A DNA stretch of 10,021 nt from Spirochaetaceae bacterium (lineage in GTDB: Bacteria; Spirochaetota; Spirochaetia; PWKH01): NCBI GenBank assembly GCA_003557605.1, contig PWNW01000189.1:1-10021 (forward strand). Reading direction: 5' to 3'. Position numbers and translations under genes: made by a program. Every line of letters begins with the position of its first letter. Position 1 is the first letter of the stretch. The notes beneath the pieces are model-generated. The model did no database searches. It saw only the letters and a program-made list of their open reading frames with translations, and was not told the DNA's origin. This document shows, in pieces, positions 1 through 6,255 of this stretch.

Positions 1-1090
1 GCTGCATCTGCGCACCGGAGCCGCAGAACACAAAAACTGAGTATCCGGCATTCACAAGATGTTCGGTCTCTTCACGAAAATAGTGCATATTGCCGAAAAA
101 GGAACGCGGTCCCTGAAATGCAAAGGAAATTCCCCTTCCTTTTGCGTCAGCACTTCTGATATCGGTGCAGGAAAGCACCTTCTTTGAAGTTTTAAGAAAA
201 GAGGGATAGTCTAGGAGAACAGAATCAATATCAGGGGGGGAAAGGGATTCAATGACCGCCCTTCGGTATGCATCGGCAGCTTCCTTTCTCATGCTCTGGT
301 ATGAGTTCTCAAGGGCTGAAGAGCCCAGCAGCACCACCAGGGTTTCCGGGTCAAGCAGAGACGGCAGGTGAGAACAGCTCCCTGAAACTTCAATATCCAG
401 AGCAGGAATAATCGATACCTCACCAAGATTACTCCCTTCAACAGGAAGCTGAGTCAGGGGATCGTAGTTCTTGATAGTCTCAATATGATCCCAGTCAACA
501 GATATGCGAATGGGGAAATCATCCTCAGGGACAAAGATATCAAGCACCTCACCCCTAAGGGTGAATTCACCGTGGATGGAAGTTTTCGGCACCCGTACAT
601 AATTCATCTGCGTCAGCACCTCTGATATCTGCTCCAGGTCCATAGCGTCTCCTGGTTTCACAGATATCATGCGGGAGGTAAGATCCTCCAGTCCCGGTGC
701 GGGCATGCACAGTCCCCTGATGGTTGTCAGCACAACATCAGCACCTCGTGATATTCTGCTGAGGCTTTTGATCTGTTCAGCGGAATTTCGATATGTCCCC
801 TGATAGTATGCCAGCACTGACTGACTGTTGGATGGAAAACAGACGGAATCACGTCCGAGAACAGAGAGATCGAGATGGAGTGAACGTATCTCCTCCCAGG
901 ATGCCGCTGCGGCAACTACAGGGCGGGAAATTCGTCCTGCAAGATCATGGAGCGCCCATGCAAGGGGAAATCCCTCAAGCCCCTGGACATGCACAGAGTG
1001 CTCATTGCCCTGCAGCTGATTCAGAAGATTTGTGTATGAGGAAGTGCGGTAAAAATATGATTGGATATGCTCCACGAAGCGGTCAGTCAT
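1..1090 (-). CDS. mfd: Transcription-repair coupling factor Mfd, N-terminal part (cut by the window edge)
   Basis: Mfd is the ATP-dependent DNA translocase that removes RNA polymerase stalled at lesions and recruits UvrA for nucleotide excision repair. I translated the leftward frame from the ATG at 1090: it stays open for 363 codons to the window edge. Residues about 30-130 look like the UvrB-like domain that lacks a working ATPase. The hallmark stretch GEFTLRGEVLDIFVP lies at about residues 174-188 and matches the R-G-x-(I/V)-(I/L)-D-I-F pattern shared by UvrB and Mfd. Helicase motifs and the RNA polymerase-binding domain would lie beyond the edge; full-length relatives are usually 1,100-1,200 residues. 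Only a weak GCGGGG precedes the ATG. The frame is open further upstream with GTG and TTG codons, so the exact start is uncertain. The gene is divergent from the phosphatase gene at 1192. The family call is firm; UvrB is less likely because the N-terminus lacks a P-loop. Confidence 0.88.
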   Translation of the reverse strand, partial: MTDRFVEHIQSYFYRTSSYTNLLNQLQGNEHSVHVQGLEGFPLAWALHDLAGRISRPVVAAAASWEEIRSLHLDLSVLGRDSVCFPSNSQSVLAYYQGTYRNSAEQIKSLSRISRGADVVLTTIRGLCMPAPGLEDLTSRMISVKPGDAMDLEQISEVLTQMNYVRVPKTSIHGEFTLRGEVLDIFVPEDDFPIRISVDWDHIETIKNYDPLTQLPVEGSNLGEVSIIPALDIEVSGSCSHLPSLLDPETLVVLLGSSALENSYQSMRKEAADAYRRAVIESLSPPDIDSVLLDYPSFLKTSKKVLSCTDIRSADAKGRGISFAFQGPRSFFGNMHYFREETEHLVNAGYSVFVFCGSGAQMQ

Positions 1091-1191
1091 AACCCCGCAA
1101 GAGTACCATATTTCCAACGGGGAGTTCAATCTTCTGTTCACCGCAGGCAAGTTCTCTTCCCCAAACGCGGTAATTCCTGTAGAATCCCGGT
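1091..1191. other. Divergent intergenic region between mfd and the phosphatase gene
   Basis: This 101-bp gap must hold the promoters of mfd (leftward) and of the phosphatase-ligase unit (rightward). I found no pair of hexamers close to the sigma-70 consensus with normal spacing on either strand. The nearest leftward candidate, TTGAAC with TATGGT, has a spacer of only 13 bp. There is no obvious inverted repeat or poly-T hairpin. A 60-codon leftward frame runs through the gap into the phosphatase gene; I do not believe it is a gene. Confidence 0.5.
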
Positions 1192-2010
1192 ATGTCTTCA
1201 CGGAACATCTTTTCAGACAGCCTGGCACGTTCCAGGTTCCTTGACGCTGTGTCATTTTGCGGCACCTATGCTCTTGAACATCAGGCTGATGTGCTGAGAA
1301 ACTATAAATCAGACGGTTCAGTGCTCACCGATGCTGATATGTTTATTCACAAGCATCTCTGTGATACGGTCAGAACGTTGTATCCTTCTTGCAGCATACT
1401 CTCTGAAGAATCTGAACAGCCCCCTGACAGCGGATGGGACTATCTGTTTGCCATTGATCCGATAGACGGCACTGATGCATACAGCCAGGGCATGCCTGCA
1501 TGGTGCATTGCTGCGGGCATTCTTGATGCTGACTACCAGATAGCCGGCGGAATCGTATATGCGCCCCGATGGGGCATCGGACATGACCAGGGACTGTTTA
1601 TTTCACGGTTTCCCGGCGAAGCTGCCCAGAGCAGAGATAATCAGAGGATTTCACCTAAGAAATTTTCCATTCCTCCGAAACAGGCAGTCATGTGCTCCAC
1701 ATCCCGCAATTCCGTCACCATTGAGGGCTTTTCCGGGAAAATCAGGTCATTTGGAAGCACCATAATTCATCTGCTCTCCCCTGCCCTTCATTCCCATATC
1801 GATTTTGCGGTATTCTCTCCCAGCTTTATCTGGGACATTGCCGCTGCTCATGGAATTATTTCTTCCCTGGGCCTTGATATACAGTATCTTGACGGTTCGC
1901 ATATTGATTACCGGAAACTGGTCCGCCGCGGACGCACCAGCGGGTACGCCTTGGCGGGCACTTCTGAGATGATTGATCATATGCGTGGGAACATCAACAT
2001 TCACAGGTGA
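1192..2010 (+). CDS. Inositol monophosphatase-family Mg-dependent phosphatase
   Basis: This 272-residue protein has the ordered metal-site motifs of the inositol monophosphatase/CysQ/HisN-type phosphatases, and its length is normal for the family. They are K-x-DGS-x-LTDAD near residues 39-49, SEES with the metal-binding Glu at about 72-73, DPIDGTD at 89-95, and WDIAAAHG at about 214-221 near the C-terminus. Such enzymes use two or three Mg ions to hydrolyse phosphomonoesters in the cytoplasm. Known substrates include inositol-1-phosphate, 3'-phosphoadenosine 5'-phosphate and histidinol phosphate; the sequence alone does not decide which. The ATG at 1192 is the only ATG between an in-frame stop (1180-1182) and the first conserved motif, although its ribosome site is poor. 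The acyl-CoA synthetase gene begins 4 bp after the stop, so the two are probably cotranscribed. No his or cys genes are nearby to point to a pathway. Confidence 0.88.
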   Translation: MSSRNIFSDSLARSRFLDAVSFCGTYALEHQADVLRNYKSDGSVLTDADMFIHKHLCDTVRTLYPSCSILSEESEQPPDSGWDYLFAIDPIDGTDAYSQGMPAWCIAAGILDADYQIAGGIVYAPRWGIGHDQGLFISRFPGEAAQSRDNQRISPKKFSIPPKQAVMCSTSRNSVTIEGFSGKIRSFGSTIIHLLSPALHSHIDFAVFSPSFIWDIAAAHGIISSLGLDIQYLDGSHIDYRKLVRRGRTSGYALAGTSEMIDHMRGNINIHR

Positions 2011-2014
2011 TAGT

Positions 2015-3685
2015 ATGTTTAATTCCTGGAGCATCCTTGAAAGAAGAGGAACTGACTTTCAAGGAACCTGGCCGACTCTTCCTGAACTTCTGAACATGAG
2101 CGCTGAAGCGTATCCGGAGAAACCCTGTTTTTTCACCATGACACCCAATGAAAGCTTTTCCTACAGGCAAGTACAGCAGGCGGTGAAGCATGTTGCAGCC
2201 TTTCTGGCTGAACAGGGAATTGGACCAGGTGATACCGTGGCGCTTTCAGGGAAAAACAGCCCCCACTGGGCTGCCGCATTCTTCGGCATCCTTGCATCCG
2301 GGGCTGCTGCTGTTCCGCTGGATTTCCAGTACAGCACACAGCGTATCGCTTCCCTCTCTGATTTTGCTGAAACCAAGGCAGTTATTGCAGACCAGCAGAT
2401 ACTTGATTCACTTCACCCATCCAATATGTTAAGCCTTGCACTTTCTGAGGTGTTCTCTCTTCCTGAAAGCTCCCAGATTCCAGAAGGACCTTCCTGCGAT
2501 GACCTTGCATGCCTGATGTTCACCAGCGGCACAACGGGGAATGAAAAAGCAGTGATGCTGACCCATTCCAACATCGTGTCAAATATTTTTATGGCAGGAC
2601 ATCCCGACTTCATTGCCGGAACGCCGGAGGACATCTACTATGCCCTGCTTCCGCTCCATCATATCTATACTCTCACCGTCTGTCTTGGAGAGACGGTGCT
2701 GCACGGCGCTTCGCTTCTCTTCGGTTCACGCATGGTGAGCAAGGAGATCATCAGGGAACTCAAGGAGGGGCAGGTCACCATGTTTATCGGCATCCCGCTG
2801 CTTTTCAACAAGATACTCAAGGCCGTAATGAAGGAGATCAAGGCAAAAGGGCCCTTTGCAAGTGCAGTCATCCTGATGCTGATGCGCATCAGCGGTATCA
2901 TGAAACAGAAGTTTCATGTGAATATGGGGCGTGTGGTGTTTTCTTCTGTGCTTCAGGCAATCGGGTTTTCGGGGCTCAGAGCCGCCATTTCCGGAGGCGG
3001 CCCCCTCTCTCCTGAGACCTTCCGCAGGTTCAACGAACTTGGGGTCCCCTTCGTGCAGGGATACGGACTCACGGAAACCTCCCCCATCATTACCCTGAAT
3101 CCTCTTCATGCCTGCAGATACACCTCAGTGGGACTTCCTCTGAACATGATAGAACTGAACATCCTTGATCCCGATGATCGGGGAATTGGTGAAGTAACCG
3201 TGAAGGGGCCGAACACCACCAGAGGATATTTCCGAGATGAAGTTCATACCAAGGAACTTTTTACTTCAGACGGGTTTCTGAAGACCGGTGATGCGGGATG
3301 TATCGACAAGGAAGGATACCTTATGCTTACCGGGAGACTGAAATCTGTAATCGTTACCGAGGGAGGAAAGAATGTCTATCCCGAGGAAATCGAAGAGCTG
3401 TTTCAGCTTTACCCCCAGATAGAACAGGTGCTGGTCAGGGGATATCTTCTTGATGAATCCCTCCTTTCCGAGGGCATCGAGGCTCTGATTTTCCCAAACA
3501 GCGAGTATTTCAATGATGCTGACCAGCAGGAGACCCACAAGCAGATCAGCGAAGCAGCTGCCCAGGTCAATGCCCAGCTGCTGCCCTATCAGCGGATCAC
3601 CAAGGTGACGGTACTGAAACAGCCGCTTGAGACTACCCCGACAAAAAAGATCAAGCGGAACCAGACGGTTCAGCGTGATGCCTGA
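2015..3685 (+). CDS. Long-chain fatty acid-CoA ligase (AMP-forming acyl-CoA synthetase)
   Basis: This 556-residue protein belongs to the ANL superfamily of adenylate-forming enzymes, which activate a carboxylic acid with ATP and pass it to CoA. Visible motifs, in order, are the phosphate-binding loop TSGTTG (about 170-175, continuing N-E-K-A), GYGLTETSP (about 349-357), TGD (about 424-426) followed by the GRLK hinge (about 442), GGKNVYPEEIE, and the C-terminal TPTKKIK (about 542-547), where the catalytic lysine is expected. The middle of the protein (residues about 280-330) is rich in hydrophobic and basic residues, as in fatty-acid-specific members that touch the membrane. I chose the ATG at 2015 over an in-frame one at 1973 because AGGTGA sits just upstream and it gives a 4-bp gap instead of overlap with the phosphatase. 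It converges with the transporter gene at 3689. Substrate chain length and acceptor (CoA or ACP) cannot be read from the sequence. Confidence 0.88.
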   Translation: MFNSWSILERRGTDFQGTWPTLPELLNMSAEAYPEKPCFFTMTPNESFSYRQVQQAVKHVAAFLAEQGIGPGDTVALSGKNSPHWAAAFFGILASGAAAVPLDFQYSTQRIASLSDFAETKAVIADQQILDSLHPSNMLSLALSEVFSLPESSQIPEGPSCDDLACLMFTSGTTGNEKAVMLTHSNIVSNIFMAGHPDFIAGTPEDIYYALLPLHHIYTLTVCLGETVLHGASLLFGSRMVSKEIIRELKEGQVTMFIGIPLLFNKILKAVMKEIKAKGPFASAVILMLMRISGIMKQKFHVNMGRVVFSSVLQAIGFSGLRAAISGGGPLSPETFRRFNELGVPFVQGYGLTETSPIITLNPLHACRYTSVGLPLNMIELNILDPDDRGIGEVTVKGPNTTRGYFRDEVHTKELFTSDGFLKTGDAGCIDKEGYLMLTGRLKSVIVTEGGKNVYPEEIEELFQLYPQIEQVLVRGYLLDESLLSEGIEALIFPNSEYFNDADQQETHKQISEAAAQVNAQLLPYQRITKVTVLKQPLETTPTKKIKRNQTVQRDA

Positions 3686-3688
3686 TGA

Positions 3689-4369
3689 TTAAACTTTTCC
3701 CTGGATAGACCATCTTCGTGCAAGATAGATAAAGGGAGTATCCGCAGCAGCAACCACCCATTTCAGCACATACGTGGTGAGGACAATCTGCAGAAGCACT
3801 TCAACAGGAAAAACGCCGTAAAAAGCAGCCAAGGTGAATACTACGCTGTCGATCAGCTGGCTGACCATGGTGCTGGCATTGTTTCTCAGCCAGATGAAGG
3901 AAGCAGCGGGCTTCTTATTTTTCCAGTACGCATATGCCCATATATCATGAAGCTGTGAAATGCCGTAAGCCAGAAGGCTTGCCGCGGCAATACGAGGCAT
4001 CAAACCGAAGATGGTGCCCATGCTTTCCTGTACAAAATCAGAGGCGGAGGGTTCAAAGAGTATCGCCAGGTTCATCAGCACAGTCATTACGATAAGGGAA
4101 AAAAACCCGATTCCCACCGCTTTAGCGGCATCCCGTTTTCCGTAGTTTTCATTCAGGATATCTGTGGCGAGGAAACTGGTGGCATACACAATATTTCCAA
4201 GGGTTGCTTCAAATCCGAAAAGCTCTACGGTCTTGGTAACTTGAATATTAGCAATGATTACCGATATGGGAATCCAGACGTACAGTCCCGTCTTTCCCCA
4301 TAGCCGGTAGCAGAGCATAATGGAACAGAAATTGAGCAGCAGCATCAGAATCCAAAGAAGTTCATTCAT
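3689..4369 (-). CDS. Queuosine precursor transporter, VUT/YhhQ (DUF165) family
   Basis: This 226-residue integral membrane protein has about six hydrophobic segments and short polar loops, typical of the VUT family, whose E. coli member YhhQ imports queuosine precursors (preQ0/preQ1). The best marker is the conserved loop reading ATDILNENYGKRDA (about residues 68-81), followed by a membrane helix. A second conserved stretch, near residues 166-178, reads NASTMVSQLIDS. The ATG at 4369 has AGGA about 7 bases upstream on the leftward strand. Ten base pairs separate it from the stop of the THEP1-like NTPase gene, so the two very likely form an operon. Its stop is 3 bp from the stop of the convergent acyl-CoA synthetase gene. 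No queuosine synthesis or tgt gene is in the window, so the exact substrate (preQ0, preQ1 or queuine) is inferred from the family only. Confidence 0.87.
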   Translation of the reverse strand: MNELLWILMLLLNFCSIMLCYRLWGKTGLYVWIPISVIIANIQVTKTVELFGFEATLGNIVYATSFLATDILNENYGKRDAAKAVGIGFFSLIVMTVLMNLAILFEPSASDFVQESMGTIFGLMPRIAAASLLAYGISQLHDIWAYAYWKNKKPAASFIWLRNNASTMVSQLIDSVVFTLAAFYGVFPVEVLLQIVLTTYVLKWVVAAADTPFIYLARRWSIQGKV

Positions 4370-4379
4370 TCAGACATCC

Positions 4380-4892
4380 TTATAGTGAAATAATCTCATA
4401 ATCTGAAAGGCCGAAGGTCTCACGGACACGCTCAAGCAGGGACCATCTGACGACCAGTGCATAGGTCTTCCCTTTTGGAGCACCGAGGCTTCGGATACTA
4501 TCATACAAGCCCCGCCCCTGCAGTTCAAGCGGCCCGATTTCATCAATGCAGATGTATCGCACATGCTTCTTCTCATCTTTGAGAATGCTCTGCACAGCCC
4601 ACTGAAAAGCCGGTTCATCTGGAATAAACCTGATACCTCCTCCTTGATCTGTGGAATACCCCGGTATTTCTCTCAGGGCTGTCCTGCACTCACCGGAGAG
4701 AATATGCTCAAGACGATACCCGACGATACGATGGCCGTCCTTGATGGTGCAGGAAAGTATTCCCCCCCATGTGCCGACGGGTGACTGCCTGATCAGCTCC
4801 CTGCAGAAGCTGGTTTTTCCACTGTGCTTTTCACCGGTCACAATGATGTTTCTGCCGCTTTCGAGCACCTTCAGCGCTTGTTGTATCTCCAT
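4380..4892 (-). CDS. THEP1-like P-loop nucleoside-triphosphatase
   Basis: The predicted protein has 170 residues, the usual size of the THEP1/DUF265 NTPase family, whose members hydrolyse nucleoside triphosphates and whose cell role is poorly known. The Walker A loop is GEKHSGKTS (20-28), just after a short N-terminal helix and strand. The Walker B segment is CIDEIGPLEL (about 115-124), which closely follows the family's I-D-E-I-G-x-(M/L)-E-L pattern. The frame continues upstream to an ATG at 5039, but that extension is cysteine- and histidine-rich, unlike family members, and lies over the divergent MobB-like gene. I therefore prefer the ATG at 4892, which puts the P-loop 20 residues from the N-terminus. 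No clear ribosome site precedes it. It is followed after 10 bp by the queuosine-precursor transporter gene. A functional link between the two is inferred only from operon position. Confidence 0.8.
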   Translation of the reverse strand: MEIQQALKVLESGRNIIVTGEKHSGKTSFCRELIRQSPVGTWGGILSCTIKDGHRIVGYRLEHILSGECRTALREIPGYSTDQGGGIRFIPDEPAFQWAVQSILKDEKKHVRYICIDEIGPLELQGRGLYDSIRSLGAPKGKTYALVVRWSLLERVRETFGLSDYEIISL

Positions 4893-4909
4893 TACCGCAA
4901 TGGTACAAT
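4881..4909 (+). promoter_or_regulatory. Predicted promoter of the MobB-like gene (extended -10)
   Basis: TTGTAT at 4881-4886 and TACAAT at 4904-4909 are separated by exactly 17 bp. The -10 box is preceded by TGG, giving an extended -10 (TG-n-TACAAT). Transcription would begin at about 4915-4917, at or beside the ATG at 4917, so the message would have no leader. The -35 half lies in the first codons of the opposite-strand NTPase gene. Confidence 0.5.
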
Positions 4910-4916
4910 ACTGTTC

Positions 4917-5402
4917 ATGATTGTTGAAGACCCTATTGCCTTCTCGGTGATCGGATGGAAGCATACCGGAAAGACAACTCTTCTGTGCGCACTGATGCCC
5001 CGCTTGACAGGGACTATCCGTGTGTTCAAGGTGCATCACAGTGAGCTCTCAGAAGGGCCGGACAATGATTCATCACGGCTGCTTCAATGCGGCGCTGATA
5101 AAGTGATTATGATACCCCGGGACAGAAAGCATCACATAGGAAATTTTAAAGCACCTGATGGTTACTGCCTGCTTTTTGAAGGGCTTTCTGCACCAGGTTC
5201 CCTGAGAGCGGTCATCTGCACAGAAGACACTCTTTGGGAGGGAATCAAACCGGGGTATGAACTGTGCAGTCTAATGCTGCACGACGGCAGTGCAGCGGCT
5301 GTCAGGGCCCTTCAGGCTGCAGCACTTCCCAGTCAGCGACTGTGCTCCCGTGATGATATTGATACAATTATTGAGCTCATGAAGGAGAGACACTATGGAT
5401 AA
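4917..5402 (+). CDS. MobB-like P-loop protein (molybdopterin-guanine dinucleotide synthesis protein B family)
   Basis: This 161-residue protein follows the layout of MobB, a GTP-binding partner of MobA in molybdenum cofactor maturation. It has a first strand leading into the Walker A loop GWKHTGKTT (13-21), a strand plus HH at about 35-41 (IRVFKVHHSE), a D-S-S-R-L-L-Q-C-G-A segment at 51-60, and LLFEGLS at about 85-91. These correspond to the ATIKH, D-S-x-R-x-x-x-A-G-A and V-E-G-(F/Y) features of MobB. The ATG at 4917 puts the P-loop at residue 13, as expected. An upstream in-frame ATG at 4824 would add about 31 residues antisense to the NTPase gene and is rejected. There is no Shine-Dalgarno sequence before 4917, which fits the predicted leaderless start. 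The stop overlaps the 57-codon gene by 8 bp. No other molybdenum-cofactor gene is visible, so its role may differ from classical MobB. Confidence 0.72.
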   Translation: MIVEDPIAFSVIGWKHTGKTTLLCALMPRLTGTIRVFKVHHSELSEGPDNDSSRLLQCGADKVIMIPRDRKHHIGNFKAPDGYCLLFEGLSAPGSLRAVICTEDTLWEGIKPGYELCSLMLHDGSAAAVRALQAAALPSQRLCSRDDIDTIIELMKERHYG

Positions 5403-5568
5403 AGATATCCGCCTGACGGTGGGAGGAACGGAGATTCCCCTCAACGGCTATGTAAAACGCGTCTTTATTACAGTGATACAGTCGCTGGTGAGCACGCTTC
5501 ACTGCACTGAAGAAGGGGATATTACCGTGACGATTACAAGAAGGACTGAAGAGACTCAAAGGCTTTAA
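5395..5568 (+). CDS. Small conserved-looking hypothetical protein coupled to the MobB-like gene
   Basis: This 57-residue frame opens with ATG at 5395, 8 bp inside the end of the MobB-like gene, and has a good ribosome site (GGAGAG about 6 bases upstream, within AAGGAGAG). Overlap plus a strong site argues for translational coupling and for a real gene. The protein reads as strand (IRLTVGGTEIPLN), helix (about 19-38, GYVKRVFITVIQSLVSTL), strand (DITVTITRR). That small alpha/beta layout with an I-P-L-N turn resembles a short uncharacterised family I associate with archaea and some bacteria; I cannot confirm this without a search. There is no signal peptide, membrane segment or metal-binding cluster; one cysteine is present. 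The last 35 bp overlap the end of the convergent ACT-domain gene. Its function is unknown; a partner role for the MobB-like protein is inferred only from coupling. Confidence 0.72.
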   Translation: MDKDIRLTVGGTEIPLNGYVKRVFITVIQSLVSTLHCTEEGDITVTITRRTEETQRL

Positions 5569-6187
5569 GTGAATGTTCCATATCAACTACGAAGGTAAGC
5601 TCACTAGTAGTCGAAATTATCTCATACATATTGATGTTCTCCCAGGCAAGCCGCCTTACTGCTTCATAGACTACCCCTGGAGTATGGATGAAGTCTCCGG
5701 TAAAGAGCACCGTAACAGCAACAAGGTCCTCCTTTGCATGGATGACTTCAGCCTCACGAAACAGGTCCAGCAGGTTGAGGCGGTATTTCTGGCTGACTGC
5801 GATGCTTACTTCATTGCTTCCCACGCTGATGTTCAGAAAGTCTCCTCGCTGAATCGACACCATCCCATAAACATGATGAAGCAGCCCCAGCAGCTGTTCA
5901 TCCTTCACTAGATTGATGTCAAAGATATGGGTCTTCATGGAAATTTCATAGTTCATGGTCCGGGAAGTCAGTGACTGCCGCAAGGTCTTAATCTCTTCTG
6001 CATACCGTCGGAGAGCCATAACAATTGATGACTGGGTTACCTGCTTTCCCGCCTGCTGTTCAATTTCTCCTCTCAGCTCTTCTGCGAGGTTGTTGAAGCT
6101 GAGTATTCCCCGAATCATCGCCTCCAGAAGAAACGGCCGGGTTTCAATTAATTCTTTCACAATACTGCTGACAGTTTTCACATTCAT
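5534..6187 (-). CDS. ACT-domain protein with N-terminal helical (HTH-like) segment
   Basis: The 217-residue protein has a helical N-terminus (about 1-72) containing a TRPFLLEAMIRGILSFNNLA stretch and a second helix ending IVMALRRYAEEI. This looks like a small winged-helix or similar nucleic-acid-binding unit. Residues about 80-145 form a divergent alpha/beta region that may be a first ACT-like domain. Residues about 155-215 closely resemble aspartokinase-type ACT domains (HTPGVVYEAVRRLAWENIN, then EIISTTSELTFVV and a helix starting LKAFESL). Such domains bind small ligands, often amino acids. A ligand-sensing regulator is a reasonable inference, not shown. I chose ATG 6187 over 6241 because the predicted promoter (6213-6241) would start transcription near 6206, downstream of 6241, and because the extra N-terminal residues are low-complexity. 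The ribosome site is weak. It shares a divergent promoter region with nrdR and its 3' end overlaps the 57-codon gene by 35 bp. Confidence 0.75.
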   Translation of the reverse strand: MNVKTVSSIVKELIETRPFLLEAMIRGILSFNNLAEELRGEIEQQAGKQVTQSSIVMALRRYAEEIKTLRQSLTSRTMNYEISMKTHIFDINLVKDEQLLGLLHHVYGMVSIQRGDFLNISVGSNEVSIAVSQKYRLNLLDLFREAEVIHAKEDLVAVTVLFTGDFIHTPGVVYEAVRRLAWENINMYEIISTTSELTFVVDMEHSLKAFESLQSFL

Positions 6188-6191
6188 CTTG

Positions 6192-6220
6192 TTACCATAC
6201 TTACTTTCTGTTATTATAAT
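6192..6220 (+). promoter_or_regulatory. Predicted nrdR promoter
   Basis: TTACCA at 6192-6197 and a perfect TATAAT at 6215-6220 are separated by 17 bp. A second register, TTGTTA (6189-6194) and TATTAT (6212-6217), also has a 17-bp spacer. Initiation near 6227 would give a leader of about 29 bases carrying the AGGAG ribosome site at 6244-6248. The -10 overlaps the opposite-strand -10 of the ACT-domain gene. Confidence 0.6.
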
Positions 6221-6241
6221 CACAGATAGAGAGAGTTGCAA
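6213..6241 (-). promoter_or_regulatory. Predicted promoter of the ACT-domain gene, sharing its -10 with nrdR
   Basis: Read leftward, TTGCAA (6241-6236) and a perfect TATAAT (6218-6213) are spaced by 17 bp. Initiation would fall near 6206, about 19 bases before the ATG at 6187. This supports the shorter start of the ACT-domain gene. The palindrome ATTATAAT at 6213-6220 supplies the -10 on both strands. Confidence 0.6.
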
Positions 6242-6255
6242 CCCAGGAGCAGGAA

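Noticed and set aside
1083..1265. Leftward 60-codon frame whose stop overlaps the mfd start codon region (ATGACTGA)
   Set aside because: The overlap looks like translational coupling, but most of the frame is antisense to the phosphatase N-terminus, its composition is unlike a folded protein, and it has no good ribosome site.
1973..2014. Upstream ATG for the acyl-CoA synthetase
   Set aside because: It overlaps the phosphatase gene by 38 bp without a ribosome site, while ATG 2015 has AGGTGA upstream and gives a normal N-terminus.
2726..3109. Leftward 127-codon frame inside the acyl-CoA synthetase gene
   Set aside because: It is an antisense shadow of conserved ligase codons, rich in His/Lys/Asp without any domain pattern.
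4824..4916. Upstream start for the MobB-like gene at 4824
   Set aside because: It is antisense to NTPase codons, adds residues with no family match, and lies upstream of the predicted promoter.
4893..5039. N-terminal extension of the THEP1-like NTPase up to the ATG at 5039
   Set aside because: It lies fully across the divergent MobB-like gene start, is Cys/His-rich and unstructured-looking, and would place the P-loop about 70 residues in, unlike the family.
6187..6198. Four-codon leader frame (M-V-T-R-stop) whose TGA overlaps the ACT-domain gene's ATG
   Set aside because: It is too short, has no ribosome site within the predicted 19-base leader, and could easily arise by chance.
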